A stretch of 64,000 bases of DNA from Streptomyces flaveus. Lineage in GTDB: Bacteria > Actinomycetota > Actinomycetes > Streptomycetales > Streptomycetaceae. Below are positions 31,938-41,257 of the stretch, piece by piece. The notes under the pieces are model-generated. The model did no database searches. It was not told the origin of the DNA and saw only the letters and a list, made by a program, of their open reading frames with translations. Within the stretch, counting starts at the first letter, position 1. Every line of letters begins with the position of its first letter. The stretch spans positions 219,198 through 283,197 of the forward strand of contig NZ_BMPQ01000009.1 of the NCBI RefSeq assembly GCF_014647675.1, given 5' to 3'. The position numbers and the translations under genes were made by a program.

Positions 31938-32792
31938 TCAGGCCCCGCCGAAGGCCGTCCTGTGGTCCTCCGCCCACTCCCGGTACGTACGCGGCTGCCG
32001 GCCCAGCACCTGCCGTACTCCCTCCGTGACGACGGCGTTGCCGCCCATACGTACGTACGCGCTGCCGGCCATGACGCCCTCCACGTACGCCGCGTCCATG
32101 CCCCACTCGGTCAGCTGGGCGCAGGACTCGTCCGGAGTGAGGTCCACGGTGTCGACCGGGCGGCCGAGTACCTCGCCGAGGATCGTGGCCTGGTCGGGGA
32201 CACTGATCGTCTCGGGGCCGGTCAGCGTGTAGGTGTGGCCCGAGTGCCGTGCGGAGAGCAGAGCCTCGACGGCGACCTCGGAGACGTCGCGCGGATCGAT
32301 GACGCCCTGGAGTCCATCGCCGGTCATGTTCGGCACGGGCTTGCCCGCCCGGATGGGTTCGGCCCAGCTCAGAGTGTTCGAAGCGAAGGACGAGGGCCGC
32401 AGCACCGTCCACTCCAACTCGCTTTCCCTCACGGCCTGTTCGCCCGGGAGATGCCAGGAGCCGACCCTGCCGATGGCGGGGTCGCCGGTGCCGATCGCGG
32501 AGAGCTTCACGATGCGGCGTACGCCCGCCGCCTTGGCCTGCGCGACCAGGGCCCGGTCGCGGTCCGCGTCGTCCGGGCCCAGGACGCCGACCAGGAAGAC
32601 GGCCGTGGCGCCGGACAGCGCGGCATCGACGGACGCGGGGTCGAGGTAGTCCCCTCGTGTCACCTCCACCCCGTTGGGCGCCTTCATCTTCGAGAGGTCG
32701 CGAGTCAGGGCGCGGACCTTCTCGCCACGTTCCGCGAGCTGTCGTACGACTTCACTGCCGATGGTGCCCGTGGCACCGGTTACGAGGATCAT
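31938..32792 (-). CDS. NmrA-like NAD(P)-binding oxidoreductase
   Basis: 284 residues from ATG 32792. N-terminal MILVTGATGTIGSEVVRQL is the atypical-SDR nucleotide loop. VKLSAIGTGD and WTVLRPSSFASNTL follow as in NmrA/quinone oxidoreductase-like proteins of the YtfG type. It likely senses or reduces quinones using NADPH. Divergent from an AraC-type gene 96 bases away. Confidence 0.88.
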   Translation of the reverse strand: MILVTGATGTIGSEVVRQLAERGEKVRALTRDLSKMKAPNGVEVTRGDYLDPASVDAALSGATAVFLVGVLGPDDADRDRALVAQAKAAGVRRIVKLSAIGTGDPAIGRVGSWHLPGEQAVRESELEWTVLRPSSFASNTLSWAEPIRAGKPVPNMTGDGLQGVIDPRDVSEVAVEALLSARHSGHTYTLTGPETISVPDQATILGEVLGRPVDTVDLTPDESCAQLTEWGMDAAYVEGVMAGSAYVRMGGNAVVTEGVRQVLGRQPRTYREWAEDHRTAFGGA

Positions 32793-32888
32793 GAGCACCA
32801 CCGTGCCGGGCCGGTGGTCGGGGTCTCTAGGAAATTCCGGCACGGTTCGGGCGGCCGTGCGGCGGTCCGGCGCGATTACGGTGGAAGG

Positions 32889-33686
32889 GTGACCAACTTC
32901 CTTGCCGAGCGCACTCTTCCCACCCCTGACGCGTTGCGACCCTGGATCGCCGACATCGGCTTCGGGTCGGTCGACGGTGAGTCGCGTGAGCCGTTCACCC
33001 ACGTCCCGGACACGGCGACGAATTTGGTGGTCAGGGTCGAGGAGAACGGGCGTCGAGACACGGTCGTCGTCGGGCCGCGCACCCGTGCCTTGTATCACGC
33101 GAGCAAGCGGCCCGTGTCCTGTGTGCAGGTTCGGCTCGGGCCGGGTACGGCGCGGCCGTTGCTCGGCGTTGCGGCGGTCGATCTCGTCGGGCGGGTCGTA
33201 CGCCTGGGGGACCTTCCTGACTCCTCGGCCCGGCAACTTGCCGACGAGTTGCGGTGGTTGAAGGCCGAGGATGTGGTGAGCCACTTGGCAGAGGTGCTGC
33301 CGGACCGGCTGTCCGCCGCCACGGACCGCTCGCGGCGTGAGCTGTTGCGGGCTGCCGTCGAAGCGCTGTCGACGAACGCGGACCATGTCCCCTCCCAGGT
33401 GCAGGACTTGGCGCGTCGCCTCGCCGTCAGCGAGCGGCAACTGCGCAACCTGTTCTCCGAGGGAGTCGGCGTGTCCCCCAAGCACTACGCGCGCATAGGC
33501 CGCGTGCGGCATGTGCTCACCCATGCCGCCACCACGTCCTGGGCCCAGCTCGCCACCACCACCGGGTACTACGACCAGTCCCACATGACATCCGACTTCC
33601 GCACCCTGATGGGCGTTCCGCCCACCTCCTTCTTCACCGGCCGTCTGCCGAACGCCCAGCCTTGCCAGGCCTTCAGCCGGATCTGA
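32889..33686 (+). CDS. AraC-family transcriptional regulator
   Basis: 265 residues from GTG 32889 (GGAAGG just upstream). The C-terminal AraC/XylS double helix-turn-helix is clear: VQDLARRLAVSERQLRNLF and GYYDQSHMTSDFRTLMGVPPTSFF. The N-terminal sensing domain (DUF6597-like, TATNLVVRVEE to AVDLVGRVVRLGDLP) is common in Streptomyces. The divergent NmrA-like gene is its probable target. Confidence 0.9.
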   Translation: MTNFLAERTLPTPDALRPWIADIGFGSVDGESREPFTHVPDTATNLVVRVEENGRRDTVVVGPRTRALYHASKRPVSCVQVRLGPGTARPLLGVAAVDLVGRVVRLGDLPDSSARQLADELRWLKAEDVVSHLAEVLPDRLSAATDRSRRELLRAAVEALSTNADHVPSQVQDLARRLAVSERQLRNLFSEGVGVSPKHYARIGRVRHVLTHAATTSWAQLATTTGYYDQSHMTSDFRTLMGVPPTSFFTGRLPNAQPCQAFSRI

Positions 33687-33839
33687 GGCCGAGGAACTGG
33701 GCCCGGGGCGAAACCCTTGGGCCAACTTGCCCATTCATGACACGTTCTCCGCCATGTGGCCGTATTTCCACGCTCAAGTCCTCACTCGTCGGGTATCCCT
33801 CTCCACGGCATCCCTCAGCCGTGGAATCGGAGACCCCAA

Positions 33840-36053
33840 ATGCCTCTTGCTCGTCGTGCGTTTCTGATCGCGGTTGCCGCATCGGCCGGTGTCGTAGCCT
33901 GCTCGAACGCACCAGCGAAGAGTTCCTCCGCCACGGACGCCAAGGGGGCTTCAGTGACTCAGGCCGGCGCAGCGAGCAGGGCGGCGCGGCGGCTACTGCC
34001 GCGGCACTGGGAGCAGTTGCGGTTCGAGACGACGAGCCCCGCCGGGGCCGACGCCTTCCAGGTCTCGGGCAGCACCGGGCGGATCACCATCGGCGGCACC
34101 ACGCCCGGTACCCAACTCGCCGGACTGCGCTGGTACTTGAAGCACATCACGCACGCCAACATCAGCTGGGCCGGTGAACAGCTCGACCTCCCCGAGCAGT
34201 TGCCCGGCTTCGAGGGCACCGTCACCCGCCGGGCCAACGTCCCGCACCGCTTCGTCCTCAACGACACGAACGACGGCTACACGGGCGCGTACAACGACTG
34301 GACGTACTGGGAGCGCGAGCTCGACATCCTGGCACTGCACGGCTACAACGAGGTGCTGGTGTACATCGGCGCGGACGCGCTCTACCACCGGGTGTTCCAG
34401 GAGTTCGGGCACACGGACGAGGAGCTGCGGGCGTGGATCGCGGGCCCGGCCCATCAGCCGTGGTTCCTGATGCAGAACATGAGCGCGTTCCCGTATCCGG
34501 TCTCGCGGCAGCTGCTCGAGGCGCGGGCCGCGCTGGGGCGGCGGATCGTCGACCGGGTACGGGAGTTGGGCATGAAGCCGGTGTTCCCCGGCTACTTCGG
34601 TACGGTCCCGCCTGGCTTCGCCGAGCGGAATCCGGGCGCGCGGCCCCTGCCGCAGGGTGAGTGGATGGGCCTCGCGCGGCCCGACTGGCTGGACCCGCGC
34701 ACCGACCACTTCGCGCGGGTTGCGGCCGCCTTCTACCGCGTCCAGGACGAGATGTTCGGCCCTTCGACGCTCTACAAGATGGACCTGCTGCACGAGGGCG
34801 GTGACCCGGGAGACGTACCGGTCGGCGAGGCGGCGAAGGGCGTCGAGAAGGCGCTGCTGACCGCGCATCCGGAGGCGATCTGGGTGATCCTCGGCTGGCA
34901 GCGCAATCCGCCGAGGGCGATCGTCGACGCCGTCGACAAGCGGCACATGCTCGTCGTCGACGGACTGTCCGACCGTTTCCCGACCGTCGTCGACCGCGAG
35001 GCCGACTGGGGTGACACCCCGTACGCCTTCGGCTCCATCTGGAACTTCGGCGGCCACACGACGATGGGCGCGAACACCCCCGACTGGGTCGAGCTGTACA
35101 ACAAGTGGCGCACCAAGAAGGGCAGCACTCTGCGCGGTGTCGCCCTCATGCCGGAGGCGGTCGACAATAATCCCGCCGCCTTCGACCTGTTCTCCGAACT
35201 GGCCTGGGAGGAGGGTGACTTGAACCTTGAGGTGTGGTTCAGGGACTGGGCCTACGCACGCTACGGAGCACGTGATTCGCACGCCGAGGCCGCCTGGGAC
35301 ATCCTGCGCCGCACCGCGTACGGCACGACCCGCGCCGACTCGTGGAGCGAGGGCGCCGACGGGTTCTTCGGGGCCAGACCCTCGCTCACGGCCAGGTCGG
35401 CCGCCAAGTGGTCGCCCAAGCAACTCCGATACAGCGCCGAGGACTTCGAGCCCGCGCTCGACGAGCTGCTGAAGGTTCCCGCGGGACTTCGCGGCTCCTC
35501 CGCCTACCGCTACGACCTCCTCGACGTGGCCCGCCAGTCCGCCTCCAACCGCAGCCGTGTCCTCCTCCCCCGCGTCAAGAAGGCGTACGACGCCGGGGAC
35601 GCCGCCGAGCTGGACCGGCTGGCCGGCGACTGGCTCGCGCTGATCGACGTACTGGAGACCCTGATGGCCACCGACTCCCGTCATCTGGTGGGACGTTGGG
35701 TGGCCGACGCGCGGGCCTGGGGCGCCGACGAGGAGGAGCGGGACCAGTTGGCGTACGACAATCTGTCGCTGCTGACGGTGTGGGGCACCCGGCAGGGCGC
35801 GGACGCGGGGCTGCGCGACTACGCCAACCGGGAGTGGTCGGGGCTGCTCGGCGGGCTGTACCGGCTGCGCTGGTCGACGTACTTCGACGAGCTGCGGGCC
35901 GCACTGGCGGAGGGCCGGGAGCCGAGGGCCATCGACTGGTTCGCGCTCGAGGACCGCTGGACTCGGGAGCCTGGGCGGCTGGCGACGCGGCCGGTCGGGG
36001 ACACGTACGAGGCCGCTGTGCGGGTTCGCGAACGGCTCGCTGCGACTTCCTGA
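33840..36053 (+). CDS. Secreted lipoprotein alpha-N-acetylglucosaminidase (GH89)
   Basis: 737 residues from ATG 33840; the upstream part of the frame is not homologous. It has a twin-arginine-like or Sec signal (ARRAFLIAVAASAGVVAC) with a lipobox ending at a cysteine at residue 21, so it is a lipid-anchored exoenzyme. The body is a full NAGLU-type protein: NDWTYWERELDILALHGYNE, WFLMQNMSAFPYPVS, PGYFGTVPPGF, TLYKMDLLHEGGDPG, NFGGHTTMGANTPDW and VALMPEAVDNNP, then a helical C-terminal domain. GH89 enzymes remove terminal alpha-GlcNAc from glycans. No neighbouring sugar transporter. Confidence 0.92.
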   Translation: MPLARRAFLIAVAASAGVVACSNAPAKSSSATDAKGASVTQAGAASRAARRLLPRHWEQLRFETTSPAGADAFQVSGSTGRITIGGTTPGTQLAGLRWYLKHITHANISWAGEQLDLPEQLPGFEGTVTRRANVPHRFVLNDTNDGYTGAYNDWTYWERELDILALHGYNEVLVYIGADALYHRVFQEFGHTDEELRAWIAGPAHQPWFLMQNMSAFPYPVSRQLLEARAALGRRIVDRVRELGMKPVFPGYFGTVPPGFAERNPGARPLPQGEWMGLARPDWLDPRTDHFARVAAAFYRVQDEMFGPSTLYKMDLLHEGGDPGDVPVGEAAKGVEKALLTAHPEAIWVILGWQRNPPRAIVDAVDKRHMLVVDGLSDRFPTVVDREADWGDTPYAFGSIWNFGGHTTMGANTPDWVELYNKWRTKKGSTLRGVALMPEAVDNNPAAFDLFSELAWEEGDLNLEVWFRDWAYARYGARDSHAEAAWDILRRTAYGTTRADSWSEGADGFFGARPSLTARSAAKWSPKQLRYSAEDFEPALDELLKVPAGLRGSSAYRYDLLDVARQSASNRSRVLLPRVKKAYDAGDAAELDRLAGDWLALIDVLETLMATDSRHLVGRWVADARAWGADEEERDQLAYDNLSLLTVWGTRQGADAGLRDYANREWSGLLGGLYRLRWSTYFDELRAALAEGREPRAIDWFALEDRWTREPGRLATRPVGDTYEAAVRVRERLAATS

Positions 36054-36411
36054 GCGGGCCTGCGGGCCTTGCGCCCATGGGTTTCTCGCCCCCGCCGCCC
36101 CTACCCGTCCCATCCCTGGGGCTGCGCCCCAGACCCCCGAGGGGGGGCTGGCCCCCAGCCCCCCCCCTCGGGGCTCCGCCCCGGACCCCGTTTCGGGGGC
36201 CAGCCCCCGAACCCCCGCTCCTCAAACGCCGGAGGGGCTGATTTTCCGCGGCCTGGGCTGATTTCCGCAGCGATTCAGCCCAGGCCAGGCACAACCAGCC
36301 CGTCCGGCGTTTGAGGACGAGGCCGTTCAGGCCGATGGGGGTCTGGGGCGCAGCCCCAGCGGGGTCCAGGGGCAGCGCCCCTGGCGGGGTCGAAGGGGCG
36401 GAGCCCCCTGT
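36054..36411. repeat. G/C-rich inverted-repeat array between convergent genes
   Basis: 358 bases between the convergent GH89 and deaminase genes are packed with palindromes. CCTCAAACGCCGGAGGGGCTG (36220-36240) is repeated inverted at 36296-36316 with one mismatch. Inside it GGCCTGGGCTGA (36250-36261) pairs perfectly with TCAGCCCAGGCC (36275-36286). Runs such as GGGGCTGCGCCCC and GGGGCGGAGCCCC flank them. The TCAAACGCCGGA core is a recurrent Streptomyces intergenic repeat. It probably serves as a bidirectional terminator. No gene. Confidence 0.75.
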
Positions 36412-37785
36412 TCAGCCCTGCGCGGCGATCCGCGCGAGGCGCCGCGCCTCCTCCCGCGTCGAGCGGGCGATGGCGTCCTCGTCGACGTGCAGCAGGCGGC
36501 CGTTCTCGGCGATCTGCCTGCCGCCCACGAAGGAGGCGGTGACCGGTGCCGCCGCGCCGAAGACGAGGGCGGTGACCGGGTCGGCGATCGAGGCGTGGGC
36601 CAGAGTGTCCAGCCTCCACAGCACCAGGTCGGCGAGTTTGCCCGGCTCCAGCGAGCCGATCTCCCTTGCCCTGCCCAGGACTTGGGCACCGCCGTAGGTG
36701 CCGAGGCGTAGCGCCTGACGGGCGTTCAGGGCGGCTTCCCGGTGTGCGCCGAGGCGGTTGATGAGGAGCGCGTTGCGCAGTTCGGTGTGCAGCTCGCCCG
36801 ACTCGTTCGACGCGGTGCCGTCGACGCCGAGGCCGACCGGGACGCCGGCCGCCAGCATGTCGGGAACCCGTGCGATCCCGGCCGCAAGGCGGGCGTTGGA
36901 CGAAGGGCAGTGGGCGACACCCGTCTTCGTACGGGCGAAGGCGGCGATGTCGGAGTCGTTCATGTGGACGCAGTGCGCCATCCACACGTCCTCGCCAAGC
37001 CAGCCCGTGGACTCGAAGTAGTCGGTCGGGCCCATGCCGAACAGTTCCTTGCAGAACTGCTCCTCCTCGACGGTCTCCGAGCCGTGCGTGTGCAGCCGTA
37101 CGCCCTTGCGTCGCGCCAACTCTGCGCCCTGCTGCATCAGTTCGGTCGACACCGAGAACGGCGAGCAGGGGGCCACGGCCACCTGCGTCATGGCGTCGAA
37201 GGAGTCGTCGTGGTGTTCGTCGACGGTCGCCTCGGTGGCGGCGAGCGCGCCTTCGAGGGTCTCGACCGCGAAGTCCGGCGGCAGACCGCCGTCCTTCTCG
37301 CTGCGGTCCATGGAGCCACGGGCGAGGGTGAAGCGGATGCCCGTCTCGCGGGCGGCGCGGATGATGGCGCCGGACAGGTCGCCGGAACCCTTCGGGAACA
37401 CGTAGTGGTGGTCAAGCGCGGTGGTGACACCGCCGCGGGCCAGCGTGGCGAGCGAGCCCTGGGCCGCCGTGTACGTCATCTGCTCGTCGATGCGCGCCCA
37501 GGTCGGGTAGAGCGCGACGAGCCAGTTGAAGAGGTTGTGGTCGGTGGCGAGGCCGCGGGTGAGCCACTGGTAGAAGTGGTGGTGCGTGTTGACCAGGCCA
37601 GGCGTCACGAGGTGGCCGGTCGCGTCGATGCGGCGTACGACGTCCTCCAGGCCCTCGGGGGCCTTGCCCGCTCCGAGCGACTCAATGCGGTTGTCGGCCA
37701 CGACCATGTACCCGGAGGCGTACTCGGTGTCGTCGGCGTCCACGGTCGCGATCGCGCAGTTCTCGATGACGATGCGCTGGGCCAT
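36412..37785 (-). CDS. 8-oxoguanine/guanine deaminase-type amidohydrolase
   Basis: 457 residues of the amidohydrolase superfamily. Metal ligands are NTHHHFYQ (first histidine pair), HTHGSE, MAHCVHMND and GLGVDGTASNE. The length and the LVTPGLVNTHHH motif fit the 8-oxoguanine deaminase/TrzA-AtzA branch. Last gene of the minus-strand purine-degradation operon (OHCU decarboxylase, HIU hydrolase, uricase, this gene), so it most likely supplies xanthine or urate by deaminating guanine or 8-oxoguanine. Confidence 0.88.
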   Translation of the reverse strand: MAQRIVIENCAIATVDADDTEYASGYMVVADNRIESLGAGKAPEGLEDVVRRIDATGHLVTPGLVNTHHHFYQWLTRGLATDHNLFNWLVALYPTWARIDEQMTYTAAQGSLATLARGGVTTALDHHYVFPKGSGDLSGAIIRAARETGIRFTLARGSMDRSEKDGGLPPDFAVETLEGALAATEATVDEHHDDSFDAMTQVAVAPCSPFSVSTELMQQGAELARRKGVRLHTHGSETVEEEQFCKELFGMGPTDYFESTGWLGEDVWMAHCVHMNDSDIAAFARTKTGVAHCPSSNARLAAGIARVPDMLAAGVPVGLGVDGTASNESGELHTELRNALLINRLGAHREAALNARQALRLGTYGGAQVLGRAREIGSLEPGKLADLVLWRLDTLAHASIADPVTALVFGAAAPVTASFVGGRQIAENGRLLHVDEDAIARSTREEARRLARIAAQG

Positions 37786-37823
37786 CGTTCGTCCCTACTT
37801 TCGTGTACTTTTCCGTGTCCGCG

Positions 37824-38726
37824 TCAGAGGTTGCTGAGGTCGACCGGGATGTGCGCCTCGCAGCCGTCCCGCAGGACAGTGGCCTCGATCAGGCCGTACG
37901 GGCGGTCGGCGGCGAAGTACACAGCTCCGTCGGCGGTGTCGTTCTTGAGGCCGAAGGGCTCCAGGTCCACCAGGAAGTGATGCTTGTTCGGGAGCGAGAA
38001 GCGGACCTCGTCGATCTCGTCGCGGTGGTCGATGATGCGCGCGCCCATGGCGTAGAGCGTCTGCTGGAGCGAGAGGGAGTACGTCTCCGCGAAGGCCTGC
38101 AGCATGTGCTTCCTGACCTGCTCGTACGACGTCTCCCAGTCGGGCATCTCCTGCTCGTCGTCGGTCCAGTTGAACCGCCAGCGCCCGGAGACCTCGGTGG
38201 CCAGGATGCGGTCATACGCCTCGGGGAGTGTCGTGTACTTGTCCTTGACGTAGCCCCAGAACTCGGAGTTCGTCGAGTTCATCACGACCAGGTCCTTGAG
38301 GCCGGAGACGACCTCCCACTGCTCGCCGTCGTACGTGATCTGCGTGAGGCGGGTCTCCTGGCCCTTGCGGACGAAGGAGTGCGTGCCCTCCCCGGAGTTC
38401 TCGATGCGCTCCCAGGCGTATTCCTCGATGCGGATGCGGGCCCGGTGGATCGGCTGCTGACTCGTCACGAAGTGGCGGGCGAGATGGATGCCGAACTGCT
38501 CGGCGGAGTCGATGCCGTGCTCCTTGGCGAAGGCGTACACGGTGTTCTTGGTGGTGTCGGTCGGCAGGACGTTCGCGTTGGAGCCGGAGTAGTGGACCTC
38601 GTCCATGTCGCCGCTCAGCGACACCGAGACGTTGAGGTCCTTGATGTGGTGGGTGGCGCCGTCCCGCGTGACGCGTACGACCCGGTTCTCGGCCTTGCCG
38701 TACTGGTTCTGTCCAAGGATGGGCAT
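37824..38726 (-). CDS. Urate oxidase
   Basis: 300 residues, cofactor-free uricase fold made of two T-fold domains. Blocks NQYGKAENRVVRVTRDG, PTDTTKNTVYAFAKEHG with the catalytic threonine, LKDLVVMNSTNSEFWGY and SLPNKHHFLVDL are characteristic. It oxidises urate to 5-hydroxyisourate; the next enzyme upstream hydrolyses that product. The gene starts 6 bases after the HIU hydrolase stop. Confidence 0.96.
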   Translation of the reverse strand: MPILGQNQYGKAENRVVRVTRDGATHHIKDLNVSVSLSGDMDEVHYSGSNANVLPTDTTKNTVYAFAKEHGIDSAEQFGIHLARHFVTSQQPIHRARIRIEEYAWERIENSGEGTHSFVRKGQETRLTQITYDGEQWEVVSGLKDLVVMNSTNSEFWGYVKDKYTTLPEAYDRILATEVSGRWRFNWTDDEQEMPDWETSYEQVRKHMLQAFAETYSLSLQQTLYAMGARIIDHRDEIDEVRFSLPNKHHFLVDLEPFGLKNDTADGAVYFAADRPYGLIEATVLRDGCEAHIPVDLSNL

Positions 38727-38732
38727 CGGGCA

Positions 38733-39074
38733 CTAGCTCCCTCGGTATACGGAGTAGCCGAACGGGTTGAGCAGCAGCGGTACGTGATAGTGCTCGCCGG
38801 GCGCCACGGTGAAGGTGACCGTGACCTCCGGGAAGAACGCAGCCTCGTCCCGGTGCGCGGAGAGGTACGCCTCGGTCTCGAAACGGAGCCGTACGTGTGT
38901 GGTGCCCGGCGGCAGCGCCGGGAGGTCCTTGCAGCGGCCGTCGGCGTCCGTGGCGGAGGCGCCGAGCGCCGTCCACTCGGCGCCGCCGCGTGCCGACAGC
39001 GCGACGGGCACGCCCTCGGCTGGGCGGCCGATGCTGGTGTCCAGGATGTGGGTGGACACCGATGCGGTACTCAT
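38733..39074 (-). CDS. 5-hydroxyisourate hydrolase (transthyretin-like)
   Basis: 113 residues. Transthyretin-related motifs: VSTHILDTSIGRPAEGV at the N-terminus with the catalytic histidine, and the C-terminal YHVPLLLNPFGYSVYRGS (the YRGS ending is diagnostic). It converts 5-hydroxyisourate to OHCU. The ATG overlaps the OHCU decarboxylase stop. Confidence 0.96.
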   Translation of the reverse strand: MSTASVSTHILDTSIGRPAEGVPVALSARGGAEWTALGASATDADGRCKDLPALPPGTTHVRLRFETEAYLSAHRDEAAFFPEVTVTFTVAPGEHYHVPLLLNPFGYSVYRGS

Positions 39075-39592
39075 CAGTCGTCGTCCTGTTCTTCTACGAG
39101 TCGGGCCAGGCGGATACGGTTGATCTTGCCCAGCTCGGTGCGGACGATCTCCCGCTCCTGCTCCGGCGAGTTGCCGATCCGTACCTTCACCGCGTCCCGC
39201 ATCTGCTCACCTGTCAGGCCGGTGGCGCAGATCAGGAAGACATGGCCGAACTTCTCCTGGTACGCCAGGTTCAGCTCGAGCATCTCCGCCTTGAGCTCCT
39301 CGGAGGCGCCGGCCATTCCGCGCTGCTCACGCGAGCTCGTCGGGTCCCCGGGCTTCGGCCGCCCGATCGGCGGGTGCCCGGCCATCGCCTCCGCCAGGTC
39401 CGTGCTGGTCAGCCCAGCCATGGCCGCGTCGCTCGCGGCGAAGAGGTCGTCGACGGCCTCGTACGGGCGCCGCACGAGCAGTCGCCCTGCCCACACCGTC
39501 GAGGCGCACACCTCGTGGAGGGCGGCGAGGGCGGCGCGCTCCTCCAGGGCGTTGAAGTGGGCGAGGCCACCGGGTGTCGTACTCGAAGTCAC
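39074..39592 (-). CDS. OHCU decarboxylase
   Basis: 172 residues. 2-oxo-4-hydroxy-4-carboxy-5-ureidoimidazoline decarboxylase family, with HFNALEERAALAALHEVCAS, MAGHPPIGRP (catalytic histidine) and LNLAYQEKFGHVFLICATGL (catalytic glutamate region). It gives S-allantoin. First gene of the uricase operon; the promoter with an inverted repeat lies just upstream. Confidence 0.95.
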   Translation of the reverse strand: MTSSTTPGGLAHFNALEERAALAALHEVCASTVWAGRLLVRRPYEAVDDLFAASDAAMAGLTSTDLAEAMAGHPPIGRPKPGDPTSSREQRGMAGASEELKAEMLELNLAYQEKFGHVFLICATGLTGEQMRDAVKVRIGNSPEQEREIVRTELGKINRIRLARLVEEQDDD

Positions 39593-39623
39593 GGAGCCAG
39601 CTAACGCCCTCGGAAACCCCGCG

Positions 39624-39638
39624 TCAACAGTTTGTTGA
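39624..39638. promoter_or_regulatory. Inverted repeat at the uricase operon promoter
   Basis: TCAACAGTTTGTTGA (5-bp arms, 5-base centre) lies 32-46 bases upstream of the first purine gene. On the coding strand a TTGACG -35-like box overlaps its end, so bound protein would block RNA polymerase. Purine-responsive regulation is inferred. Confidence 0.5.
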
Positions 39639-39742
39639 AAAATTCGGGTACCGAGGCGGCGAGGATCAGGACGGTCGGCGGGGGCACGAGCCGCATCCGG
39701 AACTGCCGAGCCGTTTCCGGCAGTGGATGTCGGGGGCGGCGT

Positions 39743-41257
39743 TCAGTGCCCCGCGTGTGCGTGCGGTGTACGCACCTTGCCCGCCTTCTCACCCTTCTCG
39801 ACGACCATGAACTGCCCCATCATCCCCAGGTCCTCGTGGTACAGCAGATGGCAGTGGTACATGTACGGCGTGTCCGGGTCCGCCGGTCCGTCGAAGCGCA
39901 TCACCAACTTCACCGTCGTGTTCCCCGGGACGAAGACCGTGTCCTTCGCGCCACGCAGCTCGGCCGGCGGCTCCTTGCCGTCCACCTCCAGCACCCGGAA
40001 CTGCACATCGTGGATGTGGAAGTTGTGCGGCGTGCTGTGCTCGTTGCGCACGGTCCAGGTCTCCGCGGTGCCCCGGGTGACCGTCTCGTCGACCCGGCCC
40101 ATCTCCATCTTCTTGCCGTTGATGCCGGAGGTGCGCAGCCCGAAGAACCGTCCGCGTACCGAGTCCGACTCGTCCGGAACCTCCAGCTCGCCCAGTGTGG
40201 CGGGCAGTTCGGGAGAGGACCGCAGGCTCTTCGCCGCCCGCAGCTGCAGTATGTCGAAGGAGTCGTCGCCGCCTGCGAAACGCGTCTGCCAGAAGTCCCC
40301 GTAGTTGTCCTGCGGGAAGCTGCGCAGAGTGGTCTTCTCGCCCGGCTTCATCCGCACCACGATCTCGGCCCGCTCACCCGGCGACAGCCCGATCCGGTCC
40401 ATCCGGGTCGTCTTCTCCAGCAGCCCGCCGTCCGTCCCGATCAGCGCGAACTCCCGGCCGTCGGAGAATCCGAAGTCGTATATGCGCGCGGTCGAGGCGT
40501 TGAGCAGCCGCAGCCGTATGAGCTCGTCGCCGATCTCCTTGTACGGATCGAGGGTGCCGTTGACCATCGTCCGGTCCCCGAGGAATCCGGTGTCCGACAT
40601 CAGCTTGCGGCTGTGGTCGAACTTCGCCCCGTCGAACTTCACGTCCTGGACGATGACCGGCAGATCGTCGACTCCGTACTTGTCGGGCAGTGCGAGACGG
40701 TCGGACTTCTTGTCGTGAAGGAGGAACATCCCGGCCAGCCCCCGCTGCACATGCTTCTCCGTCTTACCGTGCGGATGCGGGTGATACCAGAGGGTCGCGG
40801 CCGGCTGATCCACGGTCCAGCGTGGGGTCCAGGTCGCGCCGGGGGCGACCATCTGGTGCGGACCACCGTCCATCTTCGCGGGCAGGTGCATCCCGTGCCA
40901 GTGCACGGTGGATTCCTCCCCCAGCGCGTTCTCGATCTTCACCTGAACCTTCTCACCACGCTTGGCACGCAGCGTCGGCCCCAGGTAATCCCCGTTGAAA
41001 CCCCAGGTCGGCGTCTTCTGCCCGGCCCTGAACTCCTTCTCCCCGGCCCGCATCGTCAGATCGAAGACCCGGGTCCCGTCGCTCTTCACCGTCGATGCCG
41101 CCGGCGGCGGCACCGCCAGCTCGTTGCTGAAGTCGGTCGAACCGACGGTCGACACCTTGGCATCGGAGTACAGCCACAGGGCGCCGCCGACGAGCGCGAG
41201 GCCGAGGACGACAGCAACGGTCGTGAGAATGATGAGGACGCGTTTGAAGCGAGACAT
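39743..41257 (-). CDS. Membrane-anchored multicopper oxidase (bilirubin oxidase/CotA-like)
   Basis: 504 residues from ATG 41257. A single hydrophobic segment (RVLIILTTVAVVLGLALVGGALWLY, residues 5-29) anchors or exports it. All four copper motifs are present: HWHGMH, HPHPHG, HNFHIHDVQF and the C-terminal HCHLLYHEDLGMM, giving type 1, 2 and 3 sites. The histidine-rich end HAHAGH may bind extra copper. Such enzymes oxidise phenols, bilirubin or cuprous ion outside the cell. No adjacent copper chaperone. Confidence 0.94.
   Translation of the reverse strand: MSRFKRVLIILTTVAVVLGLALVGGALWLYSDAKVSTVGSTDFSNELAVPPPAASTVKSDGTRVFDLTMRAGEKEFRAGQKTPTWGFNGDYLGPTLRAKRGEKVQVKIENALGEESTVHWHGMHLPAKMDGGPHQMVAPGATWTPRWTVDQPAATLWYHPHPHGKTEKHVQRGLAGMFLLHDKKSDRLALPDKYGVDDLPVIVQDVKFDGAKFDHSRKLMSDTGFLGDRTMVNGTLDPYKEIGDELIRLRLLNASTARIYDFGFSDGREFALIGTDGGLLEKTTRMDRIGLSPGERAEIVVRMKPGEKTTLRSFPQDNYGDFWQTRFAGGDDSFDILQLRAAKSLRSSPELPATLGELEVPDESDSVRGRFFGLRTSGINGKKMEMGRVDETVTRGTAETWTVRNEHSTPHNFHIHDVQFRVLEVDGKEPPAELRGAKDTVFVPGNTTVKLVMRFDGPADPDTPYMYHCHLLYHEDLGMMGQFMVVEKGEKAGKVRTPHAHAGH

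Noticed and set aside
30681..33686. A 1001-residue open frame spanning the MFS gene and the AraC gene
   Set aside because: Only the last 265 codons carry AraC homology; the rest is the out-of-frame shadow of the MFS gene in GC-rich DNA.
31938..33734. A 598-residue open frame on the minus strand over the AraC gene
   Set aside because: Homology starts at ATG 32792 with the NmrA nucleotide loop; the upstream part is the antisense of the AraC gene.
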